From assembly GCA_963920705.1 (NCBI GenBank), contig OY987232.1, forward strand, positions 2,170,001 to 2,234,000: a stretch of DNA of 64,000 bases. The letters are read 5' to 3'. A program made the translations under genes and the position numbers. Within the stretch, counting starts at the first letter, position 1. Every line of letters begins with the position of its first letter. The notes under the pieces are model-generated. The model was not told the origin of the DNA, ran no database searches, and saw only the letters and a list, made by a program, of their open reading frames with translations. Below are positions 30,901-44,707 of the stretch, one piece after another. The DNA is from Odiellus spinosus (Eukaryota; Arthropoda; Arachnida; Opiliones; Phalangiidae).

Positions 30901-33205
30901 AAATTTTGAATCTATACTTGGGAAATTGGTGGATCTATACTTGGGAAATTTGTGAATCTATACTTGGGAAATATGTGAATCTATACTTGGGAAATTTGTG
31001 AATCTAATCTTGGGAAATTGGTGGATCTATACTTGGGAAATTTGTGAATCTATACATGGTAAATTTGTAAATCTATACTTGGGAAATTTGTGAATCTCTA
31101 CTTGGGAAATTTGTGAATCTATACTTGTGAAATTTGTGAATCTATACTTGGGAAATTTGTGAATCTATACTTGGGAAATATTTGAATCTATACTTGGGAA
31201 ATTTGTGAATCTATACATGGTAAATTTGTGAATCTATACTTGGGAAATTTGTGAATCTATACTTGGGAAATTTGTGAATCTATACTTGGGAAATTGCTGG
31301 ATCTATACTTGAGAAATTTGTGGATCTATACTTGGGAAATTGGTGGATCTAAACTTGGGAAATTTGTGAATCTATACTTGTTAATTATGCGAATCTATAC
31401 TTGGGAAATTTGTGAATCTATACATGGTAAATTTGTGAATCTATACTTGGGAAATTTGTGAATCTATACTTGGGAAATTTGAGAATCTATACTTGGGAAA
31501 TTTGTGAATCTATACTTGGGAAATTTGTGAATCTAAACTTGGGAAATTGGTGGATCTATACTTGGGAAATTGGTGGATCTATACTTGGGAAATTGCTTGA
31601 TCTATACTTGGGAAATTTGTGAATCTATACTTGGAAAATATGTGAATCTATACATGGTAAATTTGTGATACTAATCTTGGGAAATTGCTGGATCTATACT
31701 TGGGAAATTTGTGAAACTATACATGGTAAATTTGTAAATCTATACTTGGGAAATTTGTGAATCTATACTTGGGAAATTTGTGAATCTATACTTGTGAAAT
31801 TTGTGAATCTATACTTGGGAAATTTGTGAATCTAATCTTGGGAAATTGGTGGATCTATACTTGGGAAATTGCTGGATCTATACTTGGGAAATTTGTGAAA
31901 CTATACATGGTAAATTTGTAAATCTATACTTGGGAAATTTGTGAATTTATACTTGGGAAATTTGTGAATCTATACTTGTGAAATTTGTGAATCTATACTT
32001 GGGAAATATGTGAATCTATACTAGGGAAATTTGTGAATCTATACATGGTAAATTTGTGAATCTATACTTGGGAAATTTGTGAATCTATACTTGGGAAATT
32101 TGTGAATCTATACTTGGGAAATTTGTGAATCTACACTTGGGAAATTTGTGAATCTAAACTTGGGAAATTTGTGAATCTATACTTGGGAAATTGGTGGATC
32201 TATACTTGAGAAAATTGTGGATCTATACTTGGGAAATTGTTGGATCTATACTTGAGAAATTGTTGGATCTATACTTGGGAAATTAGTGGATCTATACTTG
32301 GGAAATTTGTGAATCTATACTTGGGAAAATTGTGAATCTATACTTGGGAAATTTGTGAATCTATACTTGGGAAATTTGTGAATCTATACTCTGGAAATTT
32401 GTGAATCTATACATGGTAAATTTGTGATACTAATCTTGGGAAATTGGTGGATCTATACTTGGGAAATTTCTGGATCTATACTTGGGAAATTTGTGAAACT
32501 ATACATGGTAAATTTGTAAATCTATACTTGGGAAATTTGTGAATCTATACTTGGGAAATTTGTGAATCTATACTTGTGAAATTTGTGAATCTATACTTGG
32601 GAAATTTGTGAATCTAATCTTGGGAAATTGGTGGATCTATACTTGGGAAATTGCTGGATCTATACTTGGGAAATTTGTGAAACTATACATGGTAAATTTG
32701 TAAATCTATACTTGGGAAATTTGTGAATTTATACTTGGGAAATTTGTGAATTTATACTTGGGAAATTTGTGAATCTATACTTGTGAAATTTGTGAATCTA
32801 TACTTGGGAAATATGTGAATTTATACTTGGGAAATTTGTGAATCTATACATGGTAAATTTGTGAATCTATACTTGGGAAATTTGTGAATCTATACTTGGG
32901 AAATTTTTGAATCTATACTTGGGAAATTTGTGAATCTACACTTGGGAAATTTGTGAATCTAAACTTGGGAAATTTGTGAATCTATACTTGGGAAATTGGT
33001 GGATCTATACTTGAGAAAATTGTGGATCTATACTTGGGAAATTGTTGGATCTATACTTGGGAAATTTTTGAATCTATACTTGGGAAATATGTGAATCTAT
33101 ACTTGGGAAATTTGAGAATCTACACTTGGGAAATTTGTGAATCTATACTTGTGAAATTTGTGAACCTATACTTGGGAAATTTGTGAAACTATACTTGGGA
33201 AATAT
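27946..33205 (+). repeat. HOR units with ACTTGTTAAA and GAAACTATAC variants
   Basis: Units start at TTTCTG markers 27946, 29251 and 30835. Each contains TGCTGGAT, then ACTTGAGAAA with a TTGTGGAT box, then ACTTGTTAAA (28558, 29863; ACTTGTTAAT at 31378), offsets of 1305 and 1515. Two GTAAATAAAT monomers lie only 296 bp apart at 28914 and 29210, with another at 30242. From about 31.66 to 33.0 kb a module with GATACTAATC and GAAACTATACATGG is repeated about 760 bp apart, followed by ACTTGAGAAAATTG variants. Confidence 0.68.
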
Positions 33206-36200
33206 GTAAATAAATATGGTAAATTTGTGAATCTAATCTTGGGAAATTGGTGGATCTATACTTGGGAAATTGCTGGATCTATACTTGGGAAATTGCTGGA
33301 TCTATACCTGGGAAATTTGTGAATCTATACATGGTAAATTTGTAAATCTATACTTGGGAAATTTGTGAATCTATACTTGTGAAATTTGTGAATCTATACT
33401 TGTGAAATTTGTGAATCTATACTTGGGAAATTTGTGAATCTATACTTGGGAAATATGTGAATCTATACTTGGGAAATTTGTGAATCTATACATGGTAAAT
33501 TTGTGAATCTATACTTGGGAAATTTGTGAATCTATTCTTGGGAAATTTGTGAATCTATACTTGGGAAATTTGTGAATCTATACTTGGGAAATTTGTGAAT
33601 CTATACTTCTGAAATTTGTGAATCTATACTTGGGAAATTTGTGAATCTATACTTGGGAAATTTATGAATCTATACTTGGGAAATATGTGAATCTATACTT
33701 GGGAAATTTGTGAATCTATACTTGGGAAATTTGTGAATCTATACTTGTGAAATTTGTGAACCTATACTTGGGAAATATGTGAGTCTATACTTGGGAAATT
33801 TGTGAATCTATACATGGTAAATTTGTGAATCTATACTTGGGAAATTTGTTAATCTATACTTGTGAAATTTGTGAATCTATACTTGTGAAATTTGTGAATC
33901 TATACTTGGGAAATTTGTGAATCTATACTTGGGAAATTTGTGAATCTATACTTGGGAAATTTGTGAATCTATGCTTGGGAAATTTGTGAATCTAAACTTG
34001 GGAAATTGGTGGATCTATACTTGGGAAATTGGTGGATCTATACTTGGGAAATTGGTGGATCTATACTTGGGAAATTTGAATCTATACATGGTAAATTTGA
34101 GAATCTATACTTGGGAAATTTGAGAATCTATACTTGGGAAATTTGTGAATCTATACTTGGGAAATTTGTGAATCTATACTTGGGAAATTTGTGAATCTAT
34201 ACTTGGGAAATTTGTAAATCTATGCTTGGGAAATTTGTGAATCTAAACTTGGGAAATTGGTGGATCTATACTTGGGAAATTGGTGGATCTATACTTGGCA
34301 AATTTCTGGATCTATACTTGGGAAATTGCTGGATCTATACTTGGGAAATTGGTGGATCTATACTTAGGAAATTGTTGGATCTATATTTGGGAAATTGGTG
34401 GATCTATACTTGGGTAATTGGTGAATCTATACATGGTAAATTTGTAAATCTATACTTGGGAAATTTGTGAATCTATACTTGTGAAATTTGTGAATCTATA
34501 CTTGGGAAATTTGTGAATCTATACTTGGGAAATATGTGAATCTATACTTGGGAAATTTGTGAATCTATACATGGTAAATTTGTGAATCTATACTTGGAAA
34601 ATTTGTGAATCTATACTTGGGAAATTTGTGAATCTATACTTGGGAAATTTGTGAATCTATACTTGGGAAATTTGTGAATCTATACTTGGGAAATTTGTGA
34701 ATCTATACTTGGGAAATTTGTGAATCTATACTTGGGAAATTTGTGAATCTAAACTTGGGAAATTTGTGAATCTATACTTGGGAAATTTGTGAATCTATAC
34801 TTGGGAAATATGTGAATCTATACTTGGGAAATTTGTGAATCTATACTTGGGAAATTGGTGGATCTATACTTGGGAAATTGCTTGATCTATACTTGGGAAA
34901 TTTGTGAATCTATACTTGGGAAATATGTGAATCTATACATGGTAAATTTGTGAATCTATACTTGGGAAATTGCTGGATCTATACTTGGGAAATTTGTGAA
35001 TCTATACATGGTAAATTTGTAAATCTATACTTGGGAAATTTGTGAACCTATACTTGGGAAATTTGTGAATCTATACTTGTGAAATTTGTGAATCTATACT
35101 TGGGAAATTTGTGAATCTATACTTGGGAAATTTGTGAATCAATACTTGGGAAATATGTGAATATATACTTGGGAAATTTGTGAATCTATACATGGTAAAT
35201 TTGTGAATCTATACTTGGAAAATTTGTGAATCTATACTTGGGAAATTTGTGAATCTATACTTGGGAAATTTGTGAATCTATACTTGGGAAATTTGTGAAT
35301 CTATACTTGGGAAATTTGTGAATCTATACTTGGGAAATATGTGAATCTATACATGGTAAATTTGTGAATCTAATCTTGGGAAATTGGTGGATCTATACTT
35401 GGGAAATTGCTGGATCTATACTTGGGAAATTTGTGAAACTATACATGGTAAATTTGTAAATCTATACTTGGGAAATTTGTGAATCTATACTTGGGAAATT
35501 TGTGAATCTATACTTGTGAAATTTGTGAATCTGTACTTGGGAAATTTGTGAATCTAATCTTGGGAAATTGGTGGATCTATACTTGGGAAATTGCTGGATC
35601 TATACTTGGGAAATTTGTGAAACTATACATGGTAAATTTGTAAATCTATACTTGGGAAATTTGTGAATCTATACTTGGGAAATTTGTGAATCTATACTTG
35701 GGAAATTTGTGAATCTATACTTGGGAAATTTGTGAATCTATACTTGGGAAATTTGTGAATCTATACTTGGGAAATTTGTGAATCTATACTTGGGAAATTT
35801 GTGAATCTATACTTGGGAAATTTGTGAATCTATACTTGGGAAATTTGTGAATCTACACTTGGGAAATTTGTGAATCTAAACTTGGGAAATTTGTGAATCT
35901 ATACTTGGGAAATTTGTGAATCTAATCTTGGGAAATTGGTGGATCTATACTTGGGAAATTGGTGGATCTATACTTGGGAAATTGCTGGATCTATACATGG
36001 TAAATTTGTAAATCTATACTTGGGAAATTTGTGAATCTCTACTTGGGAAATTTGTGAATCTATACTTGTGAAATTTGTGAATCTATACTTGGGAAATTTG
36101 TGAATCTATACTTGGGAAATATGTGAATCTATACTTGGGAAATTTGTGAATCTATACATGGTAAATTTGTGAATCTATACTTGGGAAATTTGTGAATCTA

Positions 36201-36535
36201 TACTTGGGAAATTTCTGAATCTATACTTGGGAAATTTGTGAATCTATACATGGTAAATTTTTAAATCTATACTTGGGAAATTTGTGAATCTATACATGGT
36301 AAATTTGTGAATCTATACTTGGGAAATTTTGAATCTATACTTGGGAAATTGGTGGATCTATACTTGGGAAATTTGTGAATCTATACTTGGGAAATTTGTG
36401 AATCTATACTTGGGAAATTTGTGAATCTAAACTTGGGAAATTGGTGGATCTATACTTGGGAAATTGGTGGATCTATACTTGGGAAATTGCTTGATCTATA
36501 CTTGGGAAATTTGTGAAACTATACTTGGGAAATAT
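33206..36535 (+). repeat. 3.3-kb duplication, first copy
   Basis: It is bounded here by GTAAATAAAT monomers at 33206 and 36536 (3330 bp). Distinctive contents recur in the next copy: GAACCTATAC, then ATGTGAGTC (GAGTC at 33781), a 21-bp monomer with AAATTTGAATC near 34075, the TTGGCAAATTTCTGG block at 34295, ACTTAGGAAA, a TATTTGGG core, a GGGTAATTGG junction, and ACTTGGAAAATT. Similarity is weak in the first few hundred bases and strong from about 33.7 kb. Confidence 0.8.
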
Positions 36536-39500
36536 GTAAATAAATATGGTAAATTTGTGAATCTAATCTTGGGAAATTGGTGAATCTATACTTGGGAAAT
36601 TGCTGGATCTATACTTGGGAAATTGCTGGATCTATACTTGGGAAATTTGTGAATCTATACATGGTAAATTTGTAAATCTATACTTGGGAAATTTGTGAAT
36701 CTATACTTGGGAAATTTGTGAATCTATACTTAGGAAATTTGTGAATCTACACTTGGGAAATTTGTGAATCTAAACTTGGGAAATTTGTGAATCTATACTT
36801 GGGAAATTTGTGAATCTATACTTGAGAAATTTGTGAATCTAAACTTGGGAAATTGGTGGATCTATACTTGAGAAAATTGTGGATCTATACTTGGGAAATT
36901 GTTGGATCTATACTTGGGAAATTTTTGAATCTATGCTTGGGAAATATGTGAATCTATACTTGGGAAATTTGTGAATCTATACTTGGGAAATTTGAGAATC
37001 TATACTTGGGAAATTTGTGAATCTATACTTGTGAAATTTGTGAACCTATACTTGGGAAATATGTGAGTCTATACTTGGGAAATTTGTGAATCTATACATG
37101 GTAAATTTGTGAATCTATACTTGGGAAATTTGTTAATCTATACTTGTGAAATTTGTGAATCTATACTTGTGAAATTTGTGAATCTATACTTGGGAAATTT
37201 GTGAATCTATACTTGGGAAATTTGTGAATCTATACTTGGGAAATTTGTGAATCTATGCTTGGGAAATTTGTGAATCTAAACTTGGGAAATTGGTGGATCT
37301 ATACTTGGGAAATTGGTGGATCTATACTCTGGAAATTGGTGGATCTATACTTGGGAAATTGGTGGATCTATACTTGGGAAATTTGAATCTATACATGGTA
37401 AATTTGAGAATCTATACTTGGGAAATTTGTGAATCTATACTTGTGAAATTTGTGAATCTATACTTGGGAAATTTGTGAATCTATACTTGGGAAATTTGTG
37501 AATCTATACTTGGGAAATTTGTGAATCTATGCTTGGGAAATTTGTGAATCTAAACTTGGGAAATTGGTGGATCTATACTTGGGAAATTGGTGGATCTATA
37601 CTTGGGAAATTGGTGGATCTATACTTGGCAAATTTCTGGATCTATACTTGGGAAATTGCTGGATCTATACTTGGGAAATTGGTGGATCTATACTTAGGAA
37701 ATTGTTGGATCTATATTTGGGAAATTGGTGGATCTATACTTGGGTAATTGGTGAATCTATACATGGTAAATTTGTAAATCTATACTTGGGAAATTTGTGA
37801 ATCTATACTTGTGAAATTTGTGAATCTATACTTGGGAAATTTGTGAATCTATACTTGGGAAATATGTGAATCTATTCTTGGGAAATTTGTGAATCTATAC
37901 ATGGTAAATTTGTGAATCTATACTTGGAAAATTTGTGAATCTATACTTGGGAAATTTGTGAATCTATACTTGGGAAATTTGTGAATCTATACTTGGGAAA
38001 TTTGTGAATCTATACTTGGGAAATTTGTGAATCTATACTTGGGAAATTTGTGAATCTAAACTTGGGAAATTTGTGAATCTATACTTGGGAAATTTGTGAA
38101 TCTATACTTGGGAAATATGTGAATCTATACTTGGGAAATTTGTGAATCTATACTTGGGAAATTGGTGGATCTATACTTGGGAAATTGCTTGATCTATACT
38201 TGGGAAATTTGTGAATCTATACTTGGGAAATATGTGAATCTATACATGGTAAATTTGTGAATCTATACTTGGGAAATTGCTGGATCTATACTTGGGAAAT
38301 TTGTGAATCTATACATGGTAAATTTGTAAATCTATACTTGGGAAATTTGTGAACCTATACTTGGGAAATTTGTGAATCTATACTTGTGAAATTTGTGAAT
38401 CTATACTTGGGAAATTTGTGAATCTATACTTGGGAAATTTGTGAATCTATACTTGGGAAATATGTGAATCTATACTTGGGAAATATGTGAATCTATACTT
38501 GGGAAATTTGTGAATCTATACATGGTAAATTTGTGAATCTATACTTGGAAAATTTGTGAATCTATACTTGGGAAATTTGTGAATCTATACTTGGGAAATT
38601 TGTGAATCTATACTTGGGAAATTTGTGAATCTATACTTGGGAAATTTGTGAATCTATACTTGGGAAATATGTGAATCTATACATGGTAAATTTGTGAATC
38701 TAATCTTGGGAAATTGGTGGATCTATACTTGGGAAATTGCTGGATCTATACTTGGGAAATTTGTGAAACTATACATGGTAAATTTGTAAATCTATACTTG
38801 GGAAATTTGTGAATCTATACTTGGTAAATTTGTGAATCTATACTTGTGAAATTTGTGAATCTATACTTGGGAAATTTGTGAATCTAATCTTGGGAAATTG
38901 GTGGATCTATACTTGGGAAATTGCTGGATCTATACTTGGGAAATTTGTGAAACTATTCATGGTAAATTTGTAAATCTATACTTGGGAAATTCGTGAATCT
39001 ATACTTGGGAAATTTGTGAATCTATACTTGTGAAATTTGTGAATCTATACTTGGGAAATATGTGAATCTATACTTGGGAAATTTGTGAATCTATACATGG
39101 TAAATTTGTGAATCTATACTTGGGAAATTTGTGAATCTATACTTGGGAAATTTGTGAATCTATACTTGGGAAATTTGTGAATCTATACTTGGGAAATTTC
39201 TGAATCTATACTTGGGAAATTTGTGAATCTATACTTGGGAAATTTGTGAATCTACACTTGGGAAATTTGTGAATCTAAACTTGGGAAATTTGTGAATCTA
39301 TACTTGGGAAATTTGTGAATCTAATCTTGGGAAATTGGTGGATCTATACTTGGGAAATTGGTGGATCTATACTTGGGAAATTGCTGGATCTATACTTGGG
39401 AAATTTGTGAATCTATACATGGTAAATTTGTAAATCTATACTTGGGAAATTTGTGAATCTCTACTTGGGAAATTTGTGAATCTATACTTGTGAAATTTGT

Positions 39501-39957
39501 GAATCTATACTTGGGAAATTTGTGAATCTATACATGGTAAATTTGTGAATCTATACTTGGGAAATTTGTGAATCTATACTTGGGAAATTTCTGAATCTAT
39601 ACTTGGGAAATTTGTGAATCTATACATGGTAAATTTTTAAATCTATACTTGGAAAATTTGTGAATCTATACATGGTAAATTTGTGAATCTATACTTGGGA
39701 AATTTTGAATCTATACTTGGGAAATTGGAGGATCTATACTTGGGAAATTTGTGAATCTATACTTGGGAAATATGTGAATCTATACTTGGGAAATTTGTGA
39801 ATCTATACTTGGGAAATTTGTGAATCTATACTTGGGAAATTTGTGAATCTAAACTTGGGAAATTGGTGGATCTATACTTGGGAAATTGGTGGATCTATAC
39901 TTGGGAAATTGCTTGATCTATACTTGGGAAATTTGTGAAACTATACTTGGGAAATAT
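36536..39957 (+). repeat. 3.4-kb duplication, second copy
   Basis: It lies directly after the first copy and is bounded by GTAAATAAAT monomers at 36536 and 39958 (3422 bp). GAGTC at 37065, TTGGCAAATTTCTGG at 37625 and GAACC at 38351 match 33781, 34295 and 35044 with offsets of 3284, 3330 and 3307, which differ by whole monomers. The copies have therefore gained and lost single 23-bp units since duplication. Confidence 0.8.
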
Positions 39958-41770
39958 GTAAATAAATATGGTAAATTTGTGAATCTAATCTTGGGAAATT
40001 GTTGGATCTATACTTGGGAAATTGCTGGATCTATACTTGGGAAATTGCTGGATCTATACTTGGGAAATTTGTGAATCTATACATGGTAAATTTGTAAATC
40101 TATACTTGGGAAATTTGTGAATCTATACTTGGGAAATTTGTGAATCTATACTTGTGAAATTTGTGAATCTATACTTGGGAAATATGTGAATCTATACTTG
40201 GGAAATTTGTGAATCTATACATGGTAAATTTGTTAATCTATACTTGGGAAATTTGTGAATCTACACTTGGGAAATTTGTGAATCTATACTTGGGAAATTT
40301 GTGAATCTATACTTGGGAAATTTGTGAATCTATACTTGGGAAATATGTGAATCTATACTTGGGAAATTTGTGAATCTATACTTGGGAAATTTGTGAATCT
40401 ATACTTGGTAAATTTGTGAATCTATACTTCTGAAATTTGTGAATCTATACTTGGGAAATTTGTGAATCTATACTTGGGAAATTTATGAATCTATACTTGG
40501 GAAATTTGTGAATCTATGCTTGGGAAATTTGTGAATCTATACTTAGGAAATTTCTGAATCTATACTTGGGAAATTTGTGAATCTATACATGGTAAATTTT
40601 AAAATCTATACTTGGGAAATTTGTGAATCTATACATGGTAAATTTGTGAATCTATACTTGGGAAATTTTGAATCTATACTTGGGAAATTGGTGGATCTAT
40701 ACTTGGGAAATTTGTGAATCTATACTTAAGAAATATGTGAATCTATACTTGGGAAATTTGTGAATCTAATCTTGGGAAATTGGTGGATCTATACTTGGGA
40801 AATTGGTGGATCTATACTTGGGAAATTGCTGGATCTATACTTGGGAAATTTGTGAATCTATACATGGTAAATTTGTAAATCTATACTTGGGAAATTTGTG
40901 AATCTCTACTTGGGAAATTTGTGAATCTATACTTGTGAAATTTGTGAATCTATACTTGGGAAATTTGTGAATCTATACTTGGGAAATATGTGAATCTATA
41001 CTTGGGAAATTTGTGAATCTATACATGGTAAATTTGTGAATCTATACTTGGGAAATTTGTGAATCTATACTTGGGAAATTTGTGAATCTAATCTTGGGAA
41101 ATTGGTGGATCTATACTTGGGAAATTGGTGGATCTATACTTGGGAAATTGCTGGATATATACTTGGGAAATTTGTGAATCTATACATGGTAAATTTGTAA
41201 ATCTATACTTGGGAAATTTGTGAATCTCTACTTGGGAAATTTGTGAATCTATACTTGTGAAATTTGTGAATCTATACTTGGGAAATTTGTGAATCTATAC
41301 TTGGGAAATATGTGAATCTATACTCGGGAAATTTGTGAATCTATACATGGTAAATTTGTGAATCTATACTTGGGAAATTTGTGAATCTATACTTGGGAAA
41401 TTTCTGAATCTATACTTGGGAAATTTGTGAATCTATACATGGTAAATTTTTAAATCTATACTTGGGAAATTTGTGAATCTATACATGGTAAATTTGTGAA
41501 TCTATACTTGGGAAATTTTGAATCTATACTTGGGAAATTGGTGGATCTATACTTGGGAAATTTGTGAATCTATACTTGGGAAATATGTGAATCTATACTT
41601 GGGAAATTTGTGAATCTATACTTGGGAAATTTGTGAATCTATACTTGGGAAATTTGTGAATCTAAACTTGGGAAATTGGTGGATCTATACTTGGGAAATT
41701 GGTGGATCTATACTTGGGAAATTGCTTGATCTATACTTGGGAAATTTGTGAAACTATACTTGGGAAATAT
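39958..41770 (+). repeat. 79-monomer HOR unit (1,813 bp)
   Basis: It runs between GTAAATAAAT monomers at 39958 and 41771. The length of 1813 equals 79x23-4, as expected from one 21-bp and two 22-bp monomers. Internal markers are ACTTGGTAAA at +447, ACTTAGGAAATTTCTG (TTAGG at 40543) and GGATATATAC at +1195. The first two-thirds recur at 42,229-43,424 with identical marker spacing; the last third recurs at 44,090-44,707. Confidence 0.85.
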
Positions 41771-42228
41771 GTAAATAAATATGGTAAATTTGTGAATCTA
41801 ATCTTGGGAAATTGGTGGATCTATACTTGGGAAATTGCTGGATCTATACTTGGGAAATTGCTGGATCTATACTTGGGAAATTTGTGAATCTATATATGGT
41901 AAATTTGTAAATCTATACTTGGGAAATTTGTGAATCTATACTTGTGAAATTTGTGAATCTATACTTGTGAAATTTGTGAATCTATACTTGGGAAATTTGT
42001 GAATCTATACTTGGGAAATATGTGAATCTATACTTGGGAAATTTGTGAATCTATACATGGTAAATTTGTGAATCTATACTTGGGAAATTTGTGAATCTAT
42101 ACTTGGGAAATTTGTGAATCTAAACTTGGGAAATTGGTGGATCTATACTTGGGAAATTGGTGGATCTATACTTGGGAAATTGCTTGATCTATACTTGGGA
42201 AATTTGTGAAACTATACTTGGGAAATAT
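41771..42228 (+). repeat. Short 20-monomer HOR unit (458 bp)
   Basis: GTAAATAAAT monomers at 41771 and 42229 are 458 bp apart, which is 20x23-2. The segment has the unit's beginning and end (TAATCTTGG, TGCTGGAT twice, ACTTGTGAAA; then AAACTTGG, GG boxes, TGCTTGAT, GAAACTATAC) but none of its middle, consistent with a deletion derivative of the longer unit. Confidence 0.8.
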
Positions 42229-44707
42229 GTAAATAAATATGGTAAATTTGTGAATCTAATCTTGGGAAATTGGTGGATCTATACTTGGGAAATTGCTGGA
42301 TCTATACTTGGGAAATTGCTGGATCTATACTTGGGAAATTTGTGAATCTATACATGGTAAATTTGTAAATCTATACTTGGGAAATTTGTGAATCTATACT
42401 TGGGAAATTTGTGAATCTATACTTGTGAAATTTGTGAATCTATACTTGGGAAATATGTGAATCTATACTTGGGAAATTTGTGAATCTATACATGGTAAAT
42501 TTGTTAATCTATACTTGGGAAATTTGTGAATCTACACTAGGGAAATTTGTGAATCTATACTTGGGAAATTTGTGAATCTATACTTGGGAAATTTGTGAAT
42601 CTATACTTGGGAAATATGTGAATCTATACTTGGGAAATTTGTGAATCTATACTTGGGAAATTTGTGAATCTATACTTGGTAAATTTGTGAATCTATACTT
42701 CTGAAATTTGTGAATCTATACTTGGGAAATTTGTGAATCTATACTTGGGAAATTTGTGAATCTATACTTGGGAAATTTATGAATCTATACTTGGGAAATT
42801 TGTGAATCTATGCTTGGGAAATTTCTGAATCTATACTTGGGAAATTTGTGAATCTATTCATGGTAAATTTTAAAATCTATACTTGGGAAATTTGTGAATC
42901 TATACATGGTAAATTTGTGAATCTATACTTGGGAAATTTTGAATCTATACTTGGGAAATTGGTGGATCTATACTTGGGAAATTTGTGAATCTATACTTGG
43001 GAAATATGTGAATCTATACTTGGGAAATTTGTGAATCTAATCTTGGGAAATTGGTGGATCTATACTTGGGAAATTGGTGGATCTATACTTGGGAAATTGC
43101 TGGATCTATACTTGGGAAATTTGTGAATCTATACATGGTAAATTTGTAAATCTATACTTGGGAAATTTGTGAATCTCTACTTGGGAAATTTGTGAATCTA
43201 TACTTGTGAAATTTGTGAATCTATACTTGGGAAATTTGTGAATCTATACTTTGGAAATATGTGAATCTATACTTGGGAAATTTGTGAATCTATACATGGT
43301 AAATTTGTGAATCTATACTTGGGAAATTTGTGAATCTATACTTGGGAAATTTGTGAATCTAATCTTGGGAAATTGGTGGATCTATACTTGGGAAATTTTT
43401 GGATCTATACTTGGGAAATTGCTGGATATATACTTGGGAAATTTGTGAATCTATACATGGTAAATTTGTAAATCTATACTTGGGAAATTTGTGAATCTCT
43501 ACTTGGGAAATTTGTGAATCTATACTTGTGAAATTTGTGAATCTATACTTGGGAAATATGTGAATCTATACTTGGGAAATTTGTGAATCTATACATGGTA
43601 AATTTGTGAATCTATACTTGGGAAATTTGTGAATCTATACTTGGGAAATTTGTGAATCTATACTTGGGAAATTTGTGAATCTAAACTTGGGAAATTGGTG
43701 GATCTATACTTGGGAAATTGGTGGATCTATACTTGGGAAATTGCTTGATCTATACTTGGGAAATTTGTGAATCTATACTTGGGAAATTTGTGAATCTATA
43801 CTTGGGAAATTTGTGAATCTATACTTCTGAAATTTGTGAATCTATACATGGTAAATTTTAAAATCTATACTTGGGAAATTTGTGAATCTATACATGGTAA
43901 ATTTGTGAATCTATACTTGGGAAATTTTGAATCTATACTTGGGAAATTGGTGGATCTATACTTGGGAAATTTGTGAATCTATACTTGGGAAATATGTGAA
44001 TCTATACTTGGGAAATTTGTGAATCTAATCTTGGGAAATTGGTGGATCTATACTTGGGAAATTGGTGGATCTATACTTGGGAAATTGCTGGATATATACT
44101 TGGGAAATTTGTGAATCTATACATGGTAAATTTGTAAATCTATACTTGGGAAATTTGTGAATCTCTACTTGGGAAATTTGTGAATCTATACTTGTGAAAT
44201 TTGTGAATCTATACTTGGGAAATTTGTGAATCTATACTTGGGAAATATGTGAATCTATACTTGGGAAATTTGTGAATCTATACATGGTAAATTTGTGAAT
44301 CTATACTTGGGAAATTTGTGAATCTATACTTGGGAAATTTCTGAATCTATACTTGGGAAATTTGTGAATCTATACATGGTAAATTTTTAAATCTATACTT
44401 GGGAAATTTGTGAATCTATACATGGTAAATTTGTGAATCTATACTTGGGAAATTTTGAATCTATACTTGGGAAATTGGTGGATCTATACTTGGGAAATTT
44501 GTGAATCTATACTTGGGAAATATGTGAATCTATACTTGGGAAATTTGTGAATCTATACTTGGGAAATTTGTGAATCTATACTTGGGAAATTTGTGAATCT
44601 AAACTTGGGAAATTGGTGGATCTATACTTGGGAAATTGGTGGATCTATACTTGGGAAATTGCTTGATCTATACTTGGGAAATTTGTGAAACTATACTTGG
44701 GAAATAT
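42229..44707 (+). repeat. 108-monomer HOR unit (2,479 bp) with a 666-bp internal expansion
   Basis: ACTTGGTAAA at +447 (42676) and GGATATA at +1195 (43424) match the 79-monomer unit exactly. GGATATA then recurs at 44090, and from there to 44708 the spacing again equals that unit. The 666-bp excess (29x23-1) accounts precisely for 2479 versus 1813, so it is an internal tandem duplication, one copy of which includes a 22-bp monomer. Confidence 0.85.
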
